A stretch of DNA of 5,707 bases from Alphaproteobacteria bacterium (GTDB lineage: Bacteria > Pseudomonadota > Alphaproteobacteria > MED-G09), in assembly GCA_018658685.1 (NCBI GenBank), contig JABHUT010000022.1, positions 1 through 5,707 on the forward strand. The letters are read 5' to 3'. Numbering within the stretch: position 1 is the stretch's first letter; each line of letters opens with the position of its first letter. The notes under the pieces are model-generated. The model was not told the DNA's origin and did no database searches. It saw only the letters and a list, made by a program, of their open reading frames with translations. Shown here piece after piece: positions 5,474-5,707 of the stretch. The position numbers were made by a program, and so were the translations under genes.

Positions 5474-5707
5474 ATGAAAAATCTTAAATTCTTTTTTTTA
5501 ATTATCATTTTTCTATATCCAAACAATATTTATTCTCAAATTGTTAATATGGAATCATCCAGAAAAGAAGGTTTAATAGGCTCTCATTTTCAGATTAATA
5601 TTGGTCTAAACGGGTCTAGCGGAACAGTGGATAGGACCAACTATAGCCTAGAGGGAAGAGTTGATGTAAATTCTTACAAATGGCAAAGATTTGGTATTTT
5701 GTCATAT
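5474..5707 (+). CDS. Secreted protein, probable DUF481-like outer-membrane beta-barrel (cut by window end)
   Basis: The open frame runs from the ATG directly after the channel stop to the last base, giving 78 residues without a stop. Residues 1-22 are a clear Sec signal peptide: MKNLKF, then the hydrophobic FFLIIIFLY and a likely cleavage after NNIYS (before Gln23). No lipobox Cys is present. The mature part begins QIVNMESSRKEG and continues with alternating polar/hydrophobic stretches, HFQINIGLNGSSGTVDRTNY and SLEGRVDVNSYKWQRFGILS. This is the pattern of transmembrane beta-strands and resembles the start of DUF481 (YdiY-like, salt-induced outer-membrane) proteins, with the typical sequence of a glycine-rich first strand, a short turn with a TxxRTNY-like element and a second strand. 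The family assignment rests on this short N-terminal part only. Tight coupling to an osmotic channel would fit a salt- or osmolarity-related role. Confidence 0.75.
   Translation, partial: MKNLKFFFLIIIFLYPNNIYSQIVNMESSRKEGLIGSHFQINIGLNGSSGTVDRTNYSLEGRVDVNSYKWQRFGILSY

Overview
The window is strongly AT-rich, gene-dense DNA from a bacterium. It carries seven genes, two of them cut by the window ends, and only two intergenic gaps longer than about 15 bases. Three things point to a streamlined, low-GC, probably marine alphaproteobacterium, of the SAR11/HIMB59 type in style. The glmU-glmS pair has a CNGGVM segment in GlmU close to the alphaproteobacterial CNSGVM. The rhomboid starts with the FPFKDDNPT-type N-terminus, and the acyltransferase has the NHPFGVLDG motif; both resemble alphaproteobacterial proteins as I recall them. 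The lineage call is inference; a low-GC marine gammaproteobacterium is the main alternative.

Layout. Bases 1-1806, minus strand: glmU followed by the start of glmS, overlapping by 13 bases. These are the two dedicated enzymes at the ends of UDP-GlcNAc synthesis, which supplies peptidoglycan and LPS. Bases 1807-1935: divergent AT-rich control region. Bases 1936-3572, plus strand: a rhomboid intramembrane serine protease coupled through a one-base stop/start overlap to a PlsC-type lysophospholipid acyltransferase. Bases 3573-4388, minus strand: a two-gene unit, transcribed from 4388 downwards, encoding a small ABM-fold (YgiN/quinol-monooxygenase-like) protein and a SnoaL/NTF2-like protein. Its end abuts the acyltransferase stop codon with no base between. 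Bases 4389-4516: second divergent control region. Bases 4517-5707, plus strand: an MscS-family mechanosensitive channel, followed with no gap by the first 78 codons of a secreted protein that looks like a DUF481-type outer-membrane beta-barrel.

Most of the window concerns the cell envelope: precursor supply (GlmU, GlmS), membrane proteolysis, lipid acylation, osmotic release and an outer-membrane protein. The ABM/SnoaL pair is the exception; it looks like a small soluble enzyme module of unknown substrate. I see no mobile element, CRISPR array, tRNA or rRNA, and no strong evidence of a new multi-gene system. The most useful leads are the three tightly coupled gene pairs of partly unknown function and the inverted repeats placed inside the 3' ends of genes where no intergenic room exists.
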